A stretch of 64,000 nt of DNA from Ancylomarina salipaludis (lineage in GTDB: Bacteria > Bacteroidota > Bacteroidia > Bacteroidales > Marinifilaceae), in NCBI RefSeq assembly GCF_004122035.1, contig NZ_SAXA01000008.1, positions 124,001-188,000 of the forward strand, read 5' to 3'. Positions 15,753 through 26,155 of the stretch are shown here, one piece after another. The notes under the pieces are model-generated. The model had not been told where the DNA came from and searched no databases. It saw only the letters and a program-made list of their open reading frames with translations. Position 1 is the stretch's first letter. Every line of letters begins with the position of its first letter. The position numbers and the translations under genes are program-made.

Positions 15753-17690
15753 TTATTTTTTTATCACTTTAAATTCAGTCCGACGATTCATCGCCTTCCC
15801 TTCTTCTGTTTTGTTATCGCCAATCGGTTTACTCGAAGCATAGCCTTTAAATGACAGGCGATCTGCCTGGATGCCTCTCTCGATTAGAGCGGAATAAACC
15901 GCTTTGGCTCTATTCTCTGAAAGGATTTTATTATTGGATTCAGATCCTGTATTGTCTGTGTGTCCGGCAATTTCGATACTCAGATTCTTATTCAAAACAA
16001 GTAAATCGTAAAGGCTGTTTAATTCGCTTTCGGATTCAGGTTTTATCTCCCAGGAATCCGTTTCAAAGAAAATATTTTTTAAAATAACTTCTTTTCCAAT
16101 CTGAATCGCCTGTAAAGGAATATCCTTCTTTTGAGCCTGATCAAACTCTCCCTCTCTCATTTTAAAATGATCGGAATAGAACAAATAACCATCCGCTTCA
16201 GCATGGAACAGATAGTCCTTGCCTTCTGGTAAACAAACCAGGTATTCACCTTTCACCCGATCCGAATTCAGGTAAGCGATCGTATCTCTGTTTTCAATAT
16301 CGAGAAGAATTAATCTGGCTGACAAGGGCTTCTTATTCTCCACATCGTAAACCTTGCCCTTCAGATAACTCACCTTGGTTGGCTGCAAATCAAGAGGCAT
16401 ATCAAACTCATAAATATCGCGTCCCTTTGCGGCTATTCGGTTCGACGAAAAGTAGCCCTTGTCCCCTTTGGCAGTTATAAACAGGCCAATCTCATCATTA
16501 TAAGTATTAATCGGATAGGACAAGTTTTTAGGTTCGGACCATTCCCCGTTTGCCAATCGATTCACTTGAAACAGATCGTAAGCGCCCATCCCCACCAAAG
16601 CATCGGATGCGAAAACCAAATAGGTATTGCTCGCGTGAATAAATGGGGACATTTCGTTTCCGGATGTGTTAATGTTCAAATTCTCAGCCTGAGTCCAGCG
16701 CTGTCTGCCATCATCCAATATTTCCAATAGTTCAGATTTCCAAATATCCATTTTGCCTTTACCCGATTTACGATTACTCACAAAGTAAAGGCAACGACCA
16801 TCAGCCGAAATACTAGGCTGAGCCTCCCAGGCTTTCGTATTGATATTGGCTCCGCAATTTATAGGCTCCGACCAGGTATCACCCTCCTTTTTCGAATAAT
16901 AAATATCGCAACGGCCTCTGCCATCCTTTCGGCCACAAGCTGTAAAATACATATAACGCCCATCAGCTGTAATGGTCTGGGCGCCCTCATTCCTTTCGGT
17001 ATTAATGGCTTCTGATAAAGCTTTGGATTCCGTCCAGGTTTCACCTTGTTTTTCAGAACAACAGAAATCTTCCTGAAACACCTCTCTATTTTTTCTGTCC
17101 AATTGGCCTGTAGGGAGCAAACGGGTAAAGATCAGTGTTTGCTCATCAGCCGTTAAACTTGGCCAATACTCATCCGCCTCTGTATTGATCAAATCGCTCA
17201 AACATTGTGCATTAAAATCACTTGGATGCTGCATTGCTTCCAGAGCAAACTCACAACATTTCACCTTATACAAACTGATTTTTCTGTTTTGATCTGATAT
17301 TTTACCCAGATTCAAAAAAGCCCGGTAAGCATTTAATGCCTTTTCATATTTCCCTTGTTTTAAATAGGCATTGGCGAGATTAAAAAGGGCATTGGGGAAA
17401 AAAGAAGGATTTATGGCTGTGGCTTGCTCATAAACAGCAATCATCTTCTGACTTTTCCCCTGATCGCTATAAAGATCTGCTGAAAAAAGAAGCGCCTCCA
17501 TAAAATGATTATCCCGCTCCACAGCTTTCTCCAAATACACCAAAGCCTCATCCGTCTGTCTCAATCGACTTAATTCCAAAGCCTTTTGATAGAATTTAAT
17601 CGCTTTTTTATCATTGCTTGTGTATTTTTTCTGGGCAAAAGACACAAGAGAGAAAGTCAGGAAAAGAAAAACAAATAGGATACGTTTCAT
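15753..17690 (-). CDS. TPR / PD40 propeller / OmpA-family envelope protein (PorE-like architecture)
   Basis: This 645-residue envelope protein has a signal peptide (about 1-19, VSFAQ), TPR repeats (about 25-160, NPSFFPNALFNLANAYLKQG), a PD40-type beta-propeller (about 175-425, ISADGRCLYFVSNRKSGKGK), a carboxypeptidase-regulatory-like segment (about 440-520, KVYDVENKKPLSARLILLD), and a C-terminal OmpA peptidoglycan-binding domain (about 530-645, IAGHTDNTGS and MNRRTEF). The same domain order is described for PorE (PG1058) of the type IX secretion machinery. Many Bacteroidota carry paralogues, so that role is inference. It lies between addB-like and cysteine desulfurase genes, 30 and 27 bases away. 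Confidence 0.9.
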   Translation of the reverse strand: MKRILFVFLFLTFSLVSFAQKKYTSNDKKAIKFYQKALELSRLRQTDEALVYLEKAVERDNHFMEALLFSADLYSDQGKSQKMIAVYEQATAINPSFFPNALFNLANAYLKQGKYEKALNAYRAFLNLGKISDQNRKISLYKVKCCEFALEAMQHPSDFNAQCLSDLINTEADEYWPSLTADEQTLIFTRLLPTGQLDRKNREVFQEDFCCSEKQGETWTESKALSEAINTERNEGAQTITADGRYMYFTACGRKDGRGRCDIYYSKKEGDTWSEPINCGANINTKAWEAQPSISADGRCLYFVSNRKSGKGKMDIWKSELLEILDDGRQRWTQAENLNINTSGNEMSPFIHASNTYLVFASDALVGMGAYDLFQVNRLANGEWSEPKNLSYPINTYNDEIGLFITAKGDKGYFSSNRIAAKGRDIYEFDMPLDLQPTKVSYLKGKVYDVENKKPLSARLILLDIENRDTIAYLNSDRVKGEYLVCLPEGKDYLFHAEADGYLFYSDHFKMREGEFDQAQKKDIPLQAIQIGKEVILKNIFFETDSWEIKPESESELNSLYDLLVLNKNLSIEIAGHTDNTGSESNNKILSENRAKAVYSALIERGIQADRLSFKGYASSKPIGDNKTEEGKAMNRRTEFKVIKK

Positions 17691-17720
17691 AATGGCTTAG
17701 CTAATAATGGGAATTTCTAT

Positions 17721-20588
17721 TTACCTGTGACAAACTTCAATATACGGACAAGTTCGGCAAACATCGACATCTTCAACCTGACGAAATGGAATCTCAGGGT
17801 TAAAGATCTCCTCTAAAAGATCTGTAAATCCATCCAGAAATTCTTGTTTGTATGCCAAATAACTGCCCACCGGAACCCCTTTGCTTCTGCCCTCTTTTTG
17901 TTCAAGAACGCAGGCAAAGTTTGAATTGAAAATTGACTTTAAGCCATATACATTCGGTGATATGGCCAGATCATCACCATGTTTCATATCGTAAAACAAG
18001 CAATACAAAAAGGTTTGAAAAGCCGCCTTATTTCGTTTCTTATTCTCAGAATCGAAGAGCGATTCAACATCTTTAAAAACCAGCTCAGCTGCTCCCGTTT
18101 TGTAATCAATCACACGAATGGTATTGTCTACCTGATCGACTCTATCGATAATTCCCGCAATATTAACCTTTCTCCCATCTGATTTTAAGGGGATTTGTAT
18201 GCTGTAAGGCCCTTCAACAGCCAGCATTTTAAAAGGAGCAAACGCCATGTCAACATTCAATAACCTGTCGATAAATTTCATCAGAATATTAAAGATCAAT
18301 CTGTTTCGGCCACCTATCTCCACTGATTTCTCTTTATCTAAATTAAAATACAGCTCTTTAAAGGCCTCTTCCAGGATTAAAGCCTGCTTCTTTTTATCTT
18401 TCCTCAAAGCTTCAAGATCAGCTTTCGTAATAGTTTGATTGATATAGGGCTCATACAGTTTCTCCATAGCCTGGTGAAAAAGATTCCCAAACATGGGCGG
18501 ATCAATCTCTTCCAAAATGGTATCAGGCTCTTTCATTCCGGCCAGATAGCGGTAATAAAAACGAAGGCTACATCCCATATAGGAGTTAAGTGCCGAAGGC
18601 GAAAAACGTCGGTTATTGTCCCCGCAATACGCATTCAGTTGCTGAAGAATTCGTTCATTTTTTGCAATGCTTATGGGTTTGGCATTGGACAGAACAATAT
18701 CGTATGACGGGTGCTTTTCCTCAACCTGAAAGGCCGATTCGTATTTTAACTGATACAGGAATCGACTCATTTCGCCTGTTCGAATCCCATCGCTTTGTGT
18801 ACTATATAATAGTTTAATTTCTTCAGGACGCTGAATCAATCGATAAAAATAATAGGCAAAAATCGCATCCTGATGATCGATGGTTGGCATACCAAATCCC
18901 TGACGCAAATGGTAAGGCACAAAAGAATTGGAGGTTCCTGTTTTGGGTAATTTTCCCTCGTTCATCGACAGAATAATTATTTTCTTAAAATCGAGCAAAC
19001 GTGTTTCGAGTATCCCCATTACCTGCAAACCTGCCAGCGGCTCTCCCTCAAAAGGGATGCTCAATGATTGAATCATTTTATCCAGTAAGCGATAAAAAGT
19101 ATCCAATTTTATCTCAATTTTATGCTCGTTCAAAAGACCTGTCAGACGTTTGATAGCTAAAAACAGATGGTAGATGTATTCCTTCTCAATCTTATCCAAT
19201 CGCCCCTCGTCTTCTTTATTCAAATCCAGATTTTTATAAATGGCTTGCAATAAATCGAGTAAATACTTCGAAACCTCTTCGACCGAACTTAAGGGCACAA
19301 ATAATTTTTCCAATACGGGATCACCAACCAATAATTTGCGATCGACATGCACCCAATTGCTCTTTATAATTTGTTGTGACAAACGATCAGCCAACTCCGA
19401 ATTAATGGCATTCAAATACTGGTGATTCAGTAGTGACAATACCTGCTTGTGATGAAAAACAAAGCCCGATTTTTGTTTTCGTCCCCCTTTTTGCAAATCG
19501 ATAATCAAACCCAATAAGCTTGCAACCGGCGTGTTTTTTGCCGGATACCCCATGGTGACATTCACATGCTCCACATTCTTAGGAATCGAATTTAAAACGG
19601 GCAAAAGCAACTCTTCATCAGCCAATATAATTGCCGTTTCTTCCAAACGGACATCCTTTTGCTCAGCATATGTCTTTAAATAATTATGAGCAAACTTAGC
19701 TTGTCCAACTTCCGACGATAAGGAAATAAACTCGATTGGTGCTCGTTCTGCATCAATGTTTTTAAAGGAAATAGCACTCTTGGGAGCCGGGAAACGTTTC
19801 AGGTTTTCGCGCATAAACAAACCTGCTTCGTGATAAGGATTGTTCACATAGGATTCATCGTAGTCCCAATAATAATCGGCAAGACCCCTGTCCCTAAGAC
19901 AAGAAAAAATATCCTTCTCACATTTATTCAAGGCATTGAATCCTGCAAAAATAATTTTCTCATAATCAATCTCAATTTCCTTTTTCTCAAGACGATCAGC
20001 AACCAATCGGCTTGCCATTCCTTCATAGGCAAGTCCATTATTTGTCAACTGCTCTCCCAACTTTGAGTAAATTGTGTATAAACTCTCCCAAACCGAAACA
20101 AACTGATGCTGGTGTTCCGATAATTTCTCAGGGTTGAAGGTGCTCCAAAAAGAACGGATGGCTTCAATCTGTTCTTCATCCAGATAATCGAATATCGTTT
20201 CAATCTCTTTCTCATCTGCTAAATTCTGAAACAGATGTTTGGCGTCCACACGATATTTATCCAAATCATCAAAATCACCCAATATCATTTCGCCCCAATG
20301 ATAAAACTCATCGAAAGTTTCATTGGTTTTGCATACCGAGCAATAAATTTTATACAAACGACACAATAGAGCCAAATTGTCCTCAATCATCAAAGGTGAC
20401 CATTTTTTTATCAGCTCATTAATCGTCAAAACCTCCGGCGAAAAGCTTGGTTTAGTCACCAGTTCGTTTAAATATTTTGAGAAAAATAAACCTGCACGTC
20501 TGTTTGGAAAGACCAATAAACAATTGGCTAACCGATCGCCATATTGCTCAAATAGTTCTTTTGTGACTTGTTTTAAAAATGTGGACAT
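17721..20588 (-). CDS. AddB-like PD-(D/E)XK nuclease subunit
   Basis: This 955-residue protein resembles AddB, the inactivated-helicase/nuclease subunit of AddAB-type double-strand-break repair complexes. The C-terminal nuclease is seen in GIIDRVDQVDNTIRVIDYK (PD-(D/E)XK core). The AddB-type iron-sulfur staple is present as a cysteine in SYMGCSLRFYYRY plus C944, C947 and C953 (CRTCPYIEVC). At the N-terminus, where active family members have a Walker A loop, the sequence reads LLVFPNRRAGLFFSKYL with no GKT/S, so ATP hydrolysis by this subunit is unlikely. A partner AddA helicase would have to lie outside the window. It is followed 30 bases later by the OmpA-family gene. Confidence 0.88.
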   Translation of the reverse strand: MSTFLKQVTKELFEQYGDRLANCLLVFPNRRAGLFFSKYLNELVTKPSFSPEVLTINELIKKWSPLMIEDNLALLCRLYKIYCSVCKTNETFDEFYHWGEMILGDFDDLDKYRVDAKHLFQNLADEKEIETIFDYLDEEQIEAIRSFWSTFNPEKLSEHQHQFVSVWESLYTIYSKLGEQLTNNGLAYEGMASRLVADRLEKKEIEIDYEKIIFAGFNALNKCEKDIFSCLRDRGLADYYWDYDESYVNNPYHEAGLFMRENLKRFPAPKSAISFKNIDAERAPIEFISLSSEVGQAKFAHNYLKTYAEQKDVRLEETAIILADEELLLPVLNSIPKNVEHVNVTMGYPAKNTPVASLLGLIIDLQKGGRKQKSGFVFHHKQVLSLLNHQYLNAINSELADRLSQQIIKSNWVHVDRKLLVGDPVLEKLFVPLSSVEEVSKYLLDLLQAIYKNLDLNKEDEGRLDKIEKEYIYHLFLAIKRLTGLLNEHKIEIKLDTFYRLLDKMIQSLSIPFEGEPLAGLQVMGILETRLLDFKKIIILSMNEGKLPKTGTSNSFVPYHLRQGFGMPTIDHQDAIFAYYFYRLIQRPEEIKLLYSTQSDGIRTGEMSRFLYQLKYESAFQVEEKHPSYDIVLSNAKPISIAKNERILQQLNAYCGDNNRRFSPSALNSYMGCSLRFYYRYLAGMKEPDTILEEIDPPMFGNLFHQAMEKLYEPYINQTITKADLEALRKDKKKQALILEEAFKELYFNLDKEKSVEIGGRNRLIFNILMKFIDRLLNVDMAFAPFKMLAVEGPYSIQIPLKSDGRKVNIAGIIDRVDQVDNTIRVIDYKTGAAELVFKDVESLFDSENKKRNKAAFQTFLYCLFYDMKHGDDLAISPNVYGLKSIFNSNFACVLEQKEGRSKGVPVGSYLAYKQEFLDGFTDLLEEIFNPEIPFRQVEDVDVCRTCPYIEVCHR

Positions 20589-20687
20589 ATATTGAGAATG
20601 TGTGTGTTAAAATTCTGACGCGATCAACCGCGTTCCTACTTTTTTTTTATTTTCTTTCTACTTTATCCTTTAACCTTGTGATTTACA

Positions 20688-21359
20688 TTATTTGCTGTAA
20701 TCGAAAACCCAATCGATCTCTTTCGATTCTGACATACCGTTGGGATTACAGCCAGGCTCGCCCTCAGGAATTTCAACCCCCAGCTTCTTATAATAATCAA
20801 GCCAAACCGGATGAAACTTTCCCGTTTTAGGATCCTTAAATGTCATAGGCTTTAACTTGAATATTTCAGAACCATCACCTGAATGTTTAAACATGTCGTA
20901 AATCAATTCAGAACAGTAATAGCTTGAATCAGACATTAAATAAATCGAATCGTAAGGCAAGCCGAGTAAACTTTTCCCATAAGTGACAGCTTCACCCATT
21001 CTGGCTTGATGGCGTTTTTTTAATCGGGCAACACGAACTTTAGGCATTCTGTCAGCATTCAGACTTCGGGTTAAAAAGCTATCCAAAGACGTTAACTGAA
21101 CCGCCTCACCAATGGCCTCCAAAACCACTAAATCTTGATTTTCGTCAGGAACTATTATGCCGACATGGGAAAAACTCATTGCTTTTTCTTCGGCCGTCAC
21201 CTCTTCAATCGCATCAGATAAGGAACTGCCATCCAAATCCTGAAACAAGAGATCTCCCGTTTGCAATTTAAACGTCTCAGAAGCGTTCCGTGATCCGCAA
21301 GAAAAAAGAAAAATTGATAAAAAAAGAAAACTAAAACGAGGTATAGTGTTGAATTTCAT
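20688..21359 (-). CDS. YiiX/YebB-like permuted NlpC/P60 lipoprotein
   Basis: This 223-residue protein belongs to the permuted papain-like fold (YiiX/DUF830), where the histidine precedes the cysteine. FSHVGII supplies the histidine and SSYYCSELIYDMFKHSG the cysteine. LQTGDLLFQDL is the typical opening strand. The N-terminus is a lipoprotein signal ending LFLFSC. Likely roles are amidase or thioesterase action at the envelope, but no substrate is known for this group. It lies 99 bases upstream of the addB-like gene on the same strand and may start that transcript. Confidence 0.87.
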   Translation of the reverse strand: MKFNTIPRFSFLFLSIFLFSCGSRNASETFKLQTGDLLFQDLDGSSLSDAIEEVTAEEKAMSFSHVGIIVPDENQDLVVLEAIGEAVQLTSLDSFLTRSLNADRMPKVRVARLKKRHQARMGEAVTYGKSLLGLPYDSIYLMSDSSYYCSELIYDMFKHSGDGSEIFKLKPMTFKDPKTGKFHPVWLDYYKKLGVEIPEGEPGCNPNGMSESKEIDWVFDYSK

Positions 21360-21556
21360 AGGATCTTTATGGTTAAAAACAGATAGCTTTTAAAACAAGC
21401 TCAATCAAAATTAATCAATTCCCATTAGCCATCAAATATTGCGCGATAAACTATGCTTTAAATTAAAAAAAGCACTTACAATTCAATTGATAGAAAACCT
21501 CTATGTGCTTATTAAAAAAAAAGATGATTTTTTTATCTTTTAATCCTTTATAAACA

Positions 21557-21586
21557 TTCGGATAAGACCCAATTTTAATACATTTG
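21557..21586 (+). promoter_or_regulatory. Candidate sucA promoter
   Basis: TACATTTG at 21579-21586 fits TAnnTTTG exactly, and TTCG at 21557-21560 is a one-mismatch -33 element 18 bases upstream. The -7 box sits inside a small dyad, TACATT-TGTT-AATGTA. Transcription from here would give a leader of about 180 bases. The rest of gap 21360-21771 is AT-rich with no other feature seen. Confidence 0.4.
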
Positions 21587-21771
21587 TTAATGTACAAGCG
21601 TTCTAAATTATTTTTTATAATTTAATACATCCGTTCATTAACAGATGAGATGCTCTAAATATTGATGACTGGAAGCTAAAATTCTATCTAGTTTATAGTC
21701 TTAGAGTCATCTTCATCCTGTTGATTGAATCAGAACAAAAACAAAACTTGACCCAACAACTTAATAATTTT

Positions 21772-24621
21772 ATGGATAAATTCAGTTTTTTAGGAAATAG
21801 CGAAATCGAATTCATCGATGGCTTATACCAATCCTATAAAAAAGACCCCAATTCGGTTGAAGAATCCTGGCAAAAATTTTTCCAGGGCTTTGACTTTGCT
21901 TCTGAAAAATTTCCGAGTAAAACTCAAACAGTTGCACCAGGCACTGTTCCTGCTGAATCGATGAGTAAGGAATTCAATGTGATCAACTTGATTCAAGCTT
22001 TTCGTCAGCGAGGCCACTTGTTCACAAAAACCAATCCTGTTCGTACACGTCGTAAGTATTTTCCAACTCTTGACATTGAGAACTTCGATCTGTCTCAAGC
22101 CGATATGGAAACCGTTTTTCAAGCTGGTAACGAATTAGGTATTGGTCCTTCAAAACTTAAGGATATTCTAGAACATCTTCAAGAAACCTATTGTCGCTCA
22201 ATAGGTGTTGAATACCTCTACCTACGTACGCCGGATAAAATTAAATGGCTGCAAAACAAGATGGAAACAAGTAAAAACCTGCCTAATTTTACTGATGAGC
22301 AACGTAAGCATATTTATTACCATTTGAAATTAGCTGTTGGTTTTGAAAACTTCATTCATAAAAAGTTTGTTGGACAAAAACGTTTCTCTCTTGAGGGAAC
22401 AGAAACCCTTATTCCGGCTCTTGATGCCTTGATTGAAAAAGGGGCTCAACTCGGCGTGGAGGAGTTTATTTTTGGTATGTCGCATCGAGGCAGACTTAAT
22501 GTCTTGGCTAATATTCTTGAAAAACCTTATGAAAATATTTTCAAGGAATTTGTTGGTGAAGAATTTGAAGATGATATTGCTCTTGGCGACGTAAAATATC
22601 ACCTGGGATACGGCAATACGGTTAAAACCGATGATGGCAATGAAGTCAAACTTCATTTAACGCCTAACCCATCTCACCTTGAAACTGTAGGCGCTGTAGT
22701 TGAAGGTATTTCACGCTCGAAAATTGACAACGATTATCAGGGGAATGAGAACAAGCTTGTCCCTATTGTTATTCATGGTGATGCTGCCATTGCGGGTCAG
22801 GGTATTGTATACGAGACTGTTCAAATGGCTGATCTTCAAGCCTACAAAACCGGCGGAACCATTCATTTGGTTGTAAACAATCAGATTGGTTTTACAACAA
22901 ACTACCTCGATGCCCGTTCAAGTACCTATTGTACTGACGTGGCGAAGGTCACCCGATGTCCTGTTTTCCATGTCAATGGTGATGATGTTGAAGCTCTGAT
23001 TTATACCATCACATTAGCCATGGAATACCGTCAGGAATTTAAAACGGATGTTTTCATCGATATTTTGTCATACAGAAAATATGGGCATAACGAAGGTGAT
23101 GAACCTCGTTTTACTCAACCCCTATTATACGATCAAATTGCTAAGCACAAAAATCCAAGAGATATTTATGGCGACTTCCTAATCAGTAGAGGCATTTACC
23201 AAACTGAAAATCTGAAAGAGCTAACAACAGAATTCAATAATCTTCTTAATGAGAAATTTGAACTTTCTAAGCAAATTGAGAAGCTATACATTCAGCCCTT
23301 CTTAGAAGAGAATTATAAAGGTATTCGTTATTCTAAGGCGGAAGATTTTCTGGAAACACCTGCCTTTAAAACTGAAAAGAGCAAGCTCCTCCAATTGGCT
23401 GATAAAATCACGACTTTACCCGAAGATATTCAATTTTTTAAGAAAGTGGGTAAGTTGATGGCCGATCGTAAGAAAATGATTAAAGAAGATCGTTTGGATT
23501 GGGCTATGGGTGAGTTATTGGCTTATGCAAGTTTATTGGACGAAGGACATGGAGTCAGAATTAGTGGTCAGGATTCAGAACGAGGAACCTTTTCTCACCG
23601 TCATGCATCATTGACCATACATGATTCGGCTCAAAAGTATTTCCCATTAAAACATATTAGCGAGAAGCAAGCCCCTTGTCATATCTACAATTCACATTTG
23701 AGTGAGTATGCTGTGCTTGGGTTTGAATATGGTTATGCATTAGCGCATCCTTCAGGATTAACCATTTGGGAAGCTCAATTTGGCGATTTTCATAATGTGG
23801 CGCAAGCCGTAATCGACCAGTACATCAGTGCTGCAGAAGACAAGTGGGGAATTAAAAATGGTTTGGTTCTTTTCTTACCTCATGGCTATGAAGGACAAGG
23901 TGCCGAGCATTCCAGCTCAAGAATTGAACGCTTCCTAACTCTTTGCGCCAATAATAATATGCAGGTTATTAACCCAACAACGCCAGCCAATCATTACCAT
24001 GCTTTGCGTCGTCAGGTTAAACGAGATATCAGAATTCCTTTAATTTGCTTTACACCTAAGAGTTTATTGCGACACCCCGATTGTGTTTCAACACTGGATG
24101 ATTTGGCCGAAGGTAAATTTCAGGAAGTAATTAATGACACTAATGTGATAGCCGAAGAAGTGAGCCGTGTGGTTTTCTGCTCGGGTAAAATCTATTACGA
24201 TTTACTAGCAAGGAAAAACGAATTGAACGCTCAGGATGTGGCTTTGGTTCGTATCGAACAGCTTTATCCTTTCCCACAAAAACAAGTTGACGAGGTTTTG
24301 GCTAAATATCCTAAAGCTCTTCTGCACCTCTGGGTACAGGAGGAACCTGAAAATATGGGGCCATGGCAGTTTATCAATTACAATATTAAAAATGTAGACC
24401 TGGTACCAATAGCAAGACTTGCCAGTGGTAGTCCGGCAACAGGGCTTTCAAAAATTCACAATATCGGACAAAATGAAATCATCCGTAAGGTATTCAGAAG
24501 ATGCGATTGTGAACGAGAATTGAAATATTGTGGTTTGCAATGTGTGGTTGGAAGTTCAAAAGAAGACATCCACCGTCAACACGAATATTTCCAGGATCAG
24601 AAAAGCAAATTACTGATGTAA
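21772..24621 (+). CDS. sucA: 2-oxoglutarate dehydrogenase E1 component
   Basis: SucA is the thiamine-diphosphate-dependent decarboxylase of the 2-oxoglutarate dehydrogenase complex in the TCA cycle. The product is 949 residues from the ATG at 21772; this start gives MDKFSFLGNSEIEFIDGLYQ, the normal N-terminus, whereas the open frame reaches back only to a TTG at 21721. Family landmarks include FGMSHRGRLNVLANI, VHGDAAI-type (VIHGDAAIAGQGIVYE), the ThDP/metal stretch HLVVNNQIGFTT, and HGYEGQGAEHSSSR near the C-terminal region. sucB follows after 56 bases and should be co-transcribed. The E3 subunit gene is not in the window. Confidence 0.96.
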   Translation: MDKFSFLGNSEIEFIDGLYQSYKKDPNSVEESWQKFFQGFDFASEKFPSKTQTVAPGTVPAESMSKEFNVINLIQAFRQRGHLFTKTNPVRTRRKYFPTLDIENFDLSQADMETVFQAGNELGIGPSKLKDILEHLQETYCRSIGVEYLYLRTPDKIKWLQNKMETSKNLPNFTDEQRKHIYYHLKLAVGFENFIHKKFVGQKRFSLEGTETLIPALDALIEKGAQLGVEEFIFGMSHRGRLNVLANILEKPYENIFKEFVGEEFEDDIALGDVKYHLGYGNTVKTDDGNEVKLHLTPNPSHLETVGAVVEGISRSKIDNDYQGNENKLVPIVIHGDAAIAGQGIVYETVQMADLQAYKTGGTIHLVVNNQIGFTTNYLDARSSTYCTDVAKVTRCPVFHVNGDDVEALIYTITLAMEYRQEFKTDVFIDILSYRKYGHNEGDEPRFTQPLLYDQIAKHKNPRDIYGDFLISRGIYQTENLKELTTEFNNLLNEKFELSKQIEKLYIQPFLEENYKGIRYSKAEDFLETPAFKTEKSKLLQLADKITTLPEDIQFFKKVGKLMADRKKMIKEDRLDWAMGELLAYASLLDEGHGVRISGQDSERGTFSHRHASLTIHDSAQKYFPLKHISEKQAPCHIYNSHLSEYAVLGFEYGYALAHPSGLTIWEAQFGDFHNVAQAVIDQYISAAEDKWGIKNGLVLFLPHGYEGQGAEHSSSRIERFLTLCANNNMQVINPTTPANHYHALRRQVKRDIRIPLICFTPKSLLRHPDCVSTLDDLAEGKFQEVINDTNVIAEEVSRVVFCSGKIYYDLLARKNELNAQDVALVRIEQLYPFPQKQVDEVLAKYPKALLHLWVQEEPENMGPWQFINYNIKNVDLVPIARLASGSPATGLSKIHNIGQNEIIRKVFRRCDCERELKYCGLQCVVGSSKEDIHRQHEYFQDQKSKLLM

Positions 24622-24677
24622 GAATCACAGTCAAACAATAAAACACAAAAACACCAACAACTAATAATATCAAAAAC

Positions 24678-25916
24678 ATGCTTGAAATAAAAATTCCCAG
24701 CCCGGGAGAATCCATATCCGAAGTTGAAATTGCCAATTGGTTTGTCGCCGATGGCGATATCGTCGAGAAAGAACAGGAAATTGCTGAAATCGAATCTGAC
24801 AAAGCGACTCTAACACTTGTTGCTGACGAAGGTGGTAAAATTTCAATTATAGCACAGGAAGGTGATACTGTAGCTGTTGGATCGGTTGCTTGTACCATCG
24901 ACACCAGCTTTGCAGGATCAGCGGCACCATCTACTCCAAAAGTTGAGGCCAAAGAAGAGGCTCCAAAAAAAGAAGTTGCAACAACTGCGGCCGAGCCTGT
25001 CAAAGCTTCAGAAGAGTACAAGGATGTTAAGATTTCTCCGGTAGCTAAAAAACTAATGGAGGAAAACCAGCTTTCAGTTGATGATGTGATTGCCGGACTA
25101 CAGCGTCTTTCGAAAAAAGATATTGAGCAAGTTGTGGCGAATAAAAATCAGGCGTCTGCTACTTTAGCACAGGAAGAACCTGTCGCTCGCGATATCGATC
25201 GTCAAAAAATGAGTAATCTTCGTAAGAAATTAAGTGCTCGTTTGGTTTCGGTGAAGAACGAAACGGCCATGCTAACCACCTTCAACGAGGTGGATATGTC
25301 ATCCGTGATGCAATTGAGAAAAAAGTATCAAAAACAATTCGTCGAAACACATGACATCAAATTGGGATTCATGTCATTCTTTACAAAGGCTGTGAGTATT
25401 GCTTTAAAAGCCCATCCTGCGGTTAATTCTATGATAGATGGTGATGAAATTATCACCCCAAACTATATGGATGTGGCGATGGCTGTTCAAACCCCAAAAG
25501 GTTTGATGGTTCCGGTGATCAGAGATACTCAAAATATGAGTCTAGCTGATATCGAAAGAGAATTGATGCGACTAGCCAATAAAGCCCGATCAGGAAAAAT
25601 CAGTTTGGATGAAATGACTGGAGGTACCTTTACCATTACCAATGGTGGAGTTTTTGGATCACTTTTGAGTACCCCTATCATTAACCCACCTCAATCAGGA
25701 ATTTTAGGTATGCACAATATTGTAGAACGCCCTGTAGCGATCAATGGCAAAGTTGAGATCCGCCCTATGATGTATATCGCGTTATCCTACGATCACCGAG
25801 TGATTGATGGAAAAGACTCTGTTGGTTTCCTTGTCAAAATCAAGGAACTAATCGAAAATCCACATCGTATGATTACCATGGGACAAGATCCTGATAGCTT
25901 ACTGCTTGGAATTTAA
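24678..25916 (+). CDS. sucB: Dihydrolipoyllysine-residue succinyltransferase (2-oxoglutarate dehydrogenase E2)
   Basis: The 412-residue core subunit moves the succinyl group from E1 to CoA. Domains in order are a single lipoyl domain (about 1-75, lipoylated K42 in EIESDKATL), an alanine/proline/lysine-rich linker, a peripheral subunit-binding domain (about 112-150, [20 protein letters not shown]), and the catalytic domain (about 180-412) with H373 and D377 in [12 protein letters not shown]. It lies directly after sucA and ends at a strong terminator. A branched-chain or pyruvate E2 role is less likely given the neighbour. Confidence 0.95.
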   Translation: MLEIKIPSPGESISEVEIANWFVADGDIVEKEQEIAEIESDKATLTLVADEGGKISIIAQEGDTVAVGSVACTIDTSFAGSAAPSTPKVEAKEEAPKKEVATTAAEPVKASEEYKDVKISPVAKKLMEENQLSVDDVIAGLQRLSKKDIEQVVANKNQASATLAQEEPVARDIDRQKMSNLRKKLSARLVSVKNETAMLTTFNEVDMSSVMQLRKKYQKQFVETHDIKLGFMSFFTKAVSIALKAHPAVNSMIDGDEIITPNYMDVAMAVQTPKGLMVPVIRDTQNMSLADIERELMRLANKARSGKISLDEMTGGTFTITNGGVFGSLLSTPIINPPQSGILGMHNIVERPVAINGKVEIRPMMYIALSYDHRVIDGKDSVGFLVKIKELIENPHRMITMGQDPDSLLLGI

Positions 25917-25946
25917 GTTTCTTGAATTAAAATTTAAGAATAATAT

Positions 25947-25986
25947 AAAGGCCGGATTCTCGATTGAGAATCTGGCCTTTGTTATT
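25947..25986 (+). terminator. sucAB terminator
   Basis: AAAGGCCGGATTCTC pairs with GAGAATCTGGCCTTT around a GATT loop (one mismatch). It lies 30 bases past the sucB stop. Confidence 0.8.
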
Positions 25987-26000
25987 CACTCAATTCTGAT

Positions 26001-26095
26001 TTGAGGGTCTCACTTTTTAGTGAGGTTCTCAATAAGAAAATGCAAAAGTTAGTCATACCCTGACATTTGCAGCATGTCTATAGTCAGAGCATGAC
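26001..26095 (-). repeat. Structured intergenic repeat, copy A
   Basis: Two modules are shared with copy B at 27168-27271: a stem GAGGGTCTCAC/GTGAGGTTCTC (26003-26030) and the 15-mer AGTCAGAGCATGACG (26081-26095). In copy A the 15-mer also pairs with GTCATACCCTGAC through two wobble pairs. It lies just past the DUF2971 gene's terminator. Confidence 0.75.
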
Positions 26096-26100
26096 GGTAT

Positions 26101-26138
26101 AAAAAAAACCTGTCAGGATTCGGAATCCTGACAGGTTT
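26101..26138 (-). terminator. DUF2971 gene terminator
   Basis: AACCTGTCAGGATT pairs perfectly with AATCCTGACAGGTT around three bases; on the minus strand a run of eight or more Ts follows. Confidence 0.88.
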
Positions 26139-26155
26139 AATAAATATGATTATCG

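Noticed and set aside
21721..21771. Upstream TTG start for sucA
   Set aside because: The 17 extra residues are not typical, and the ATG at 21772 gives the standard SucA N-terminus.
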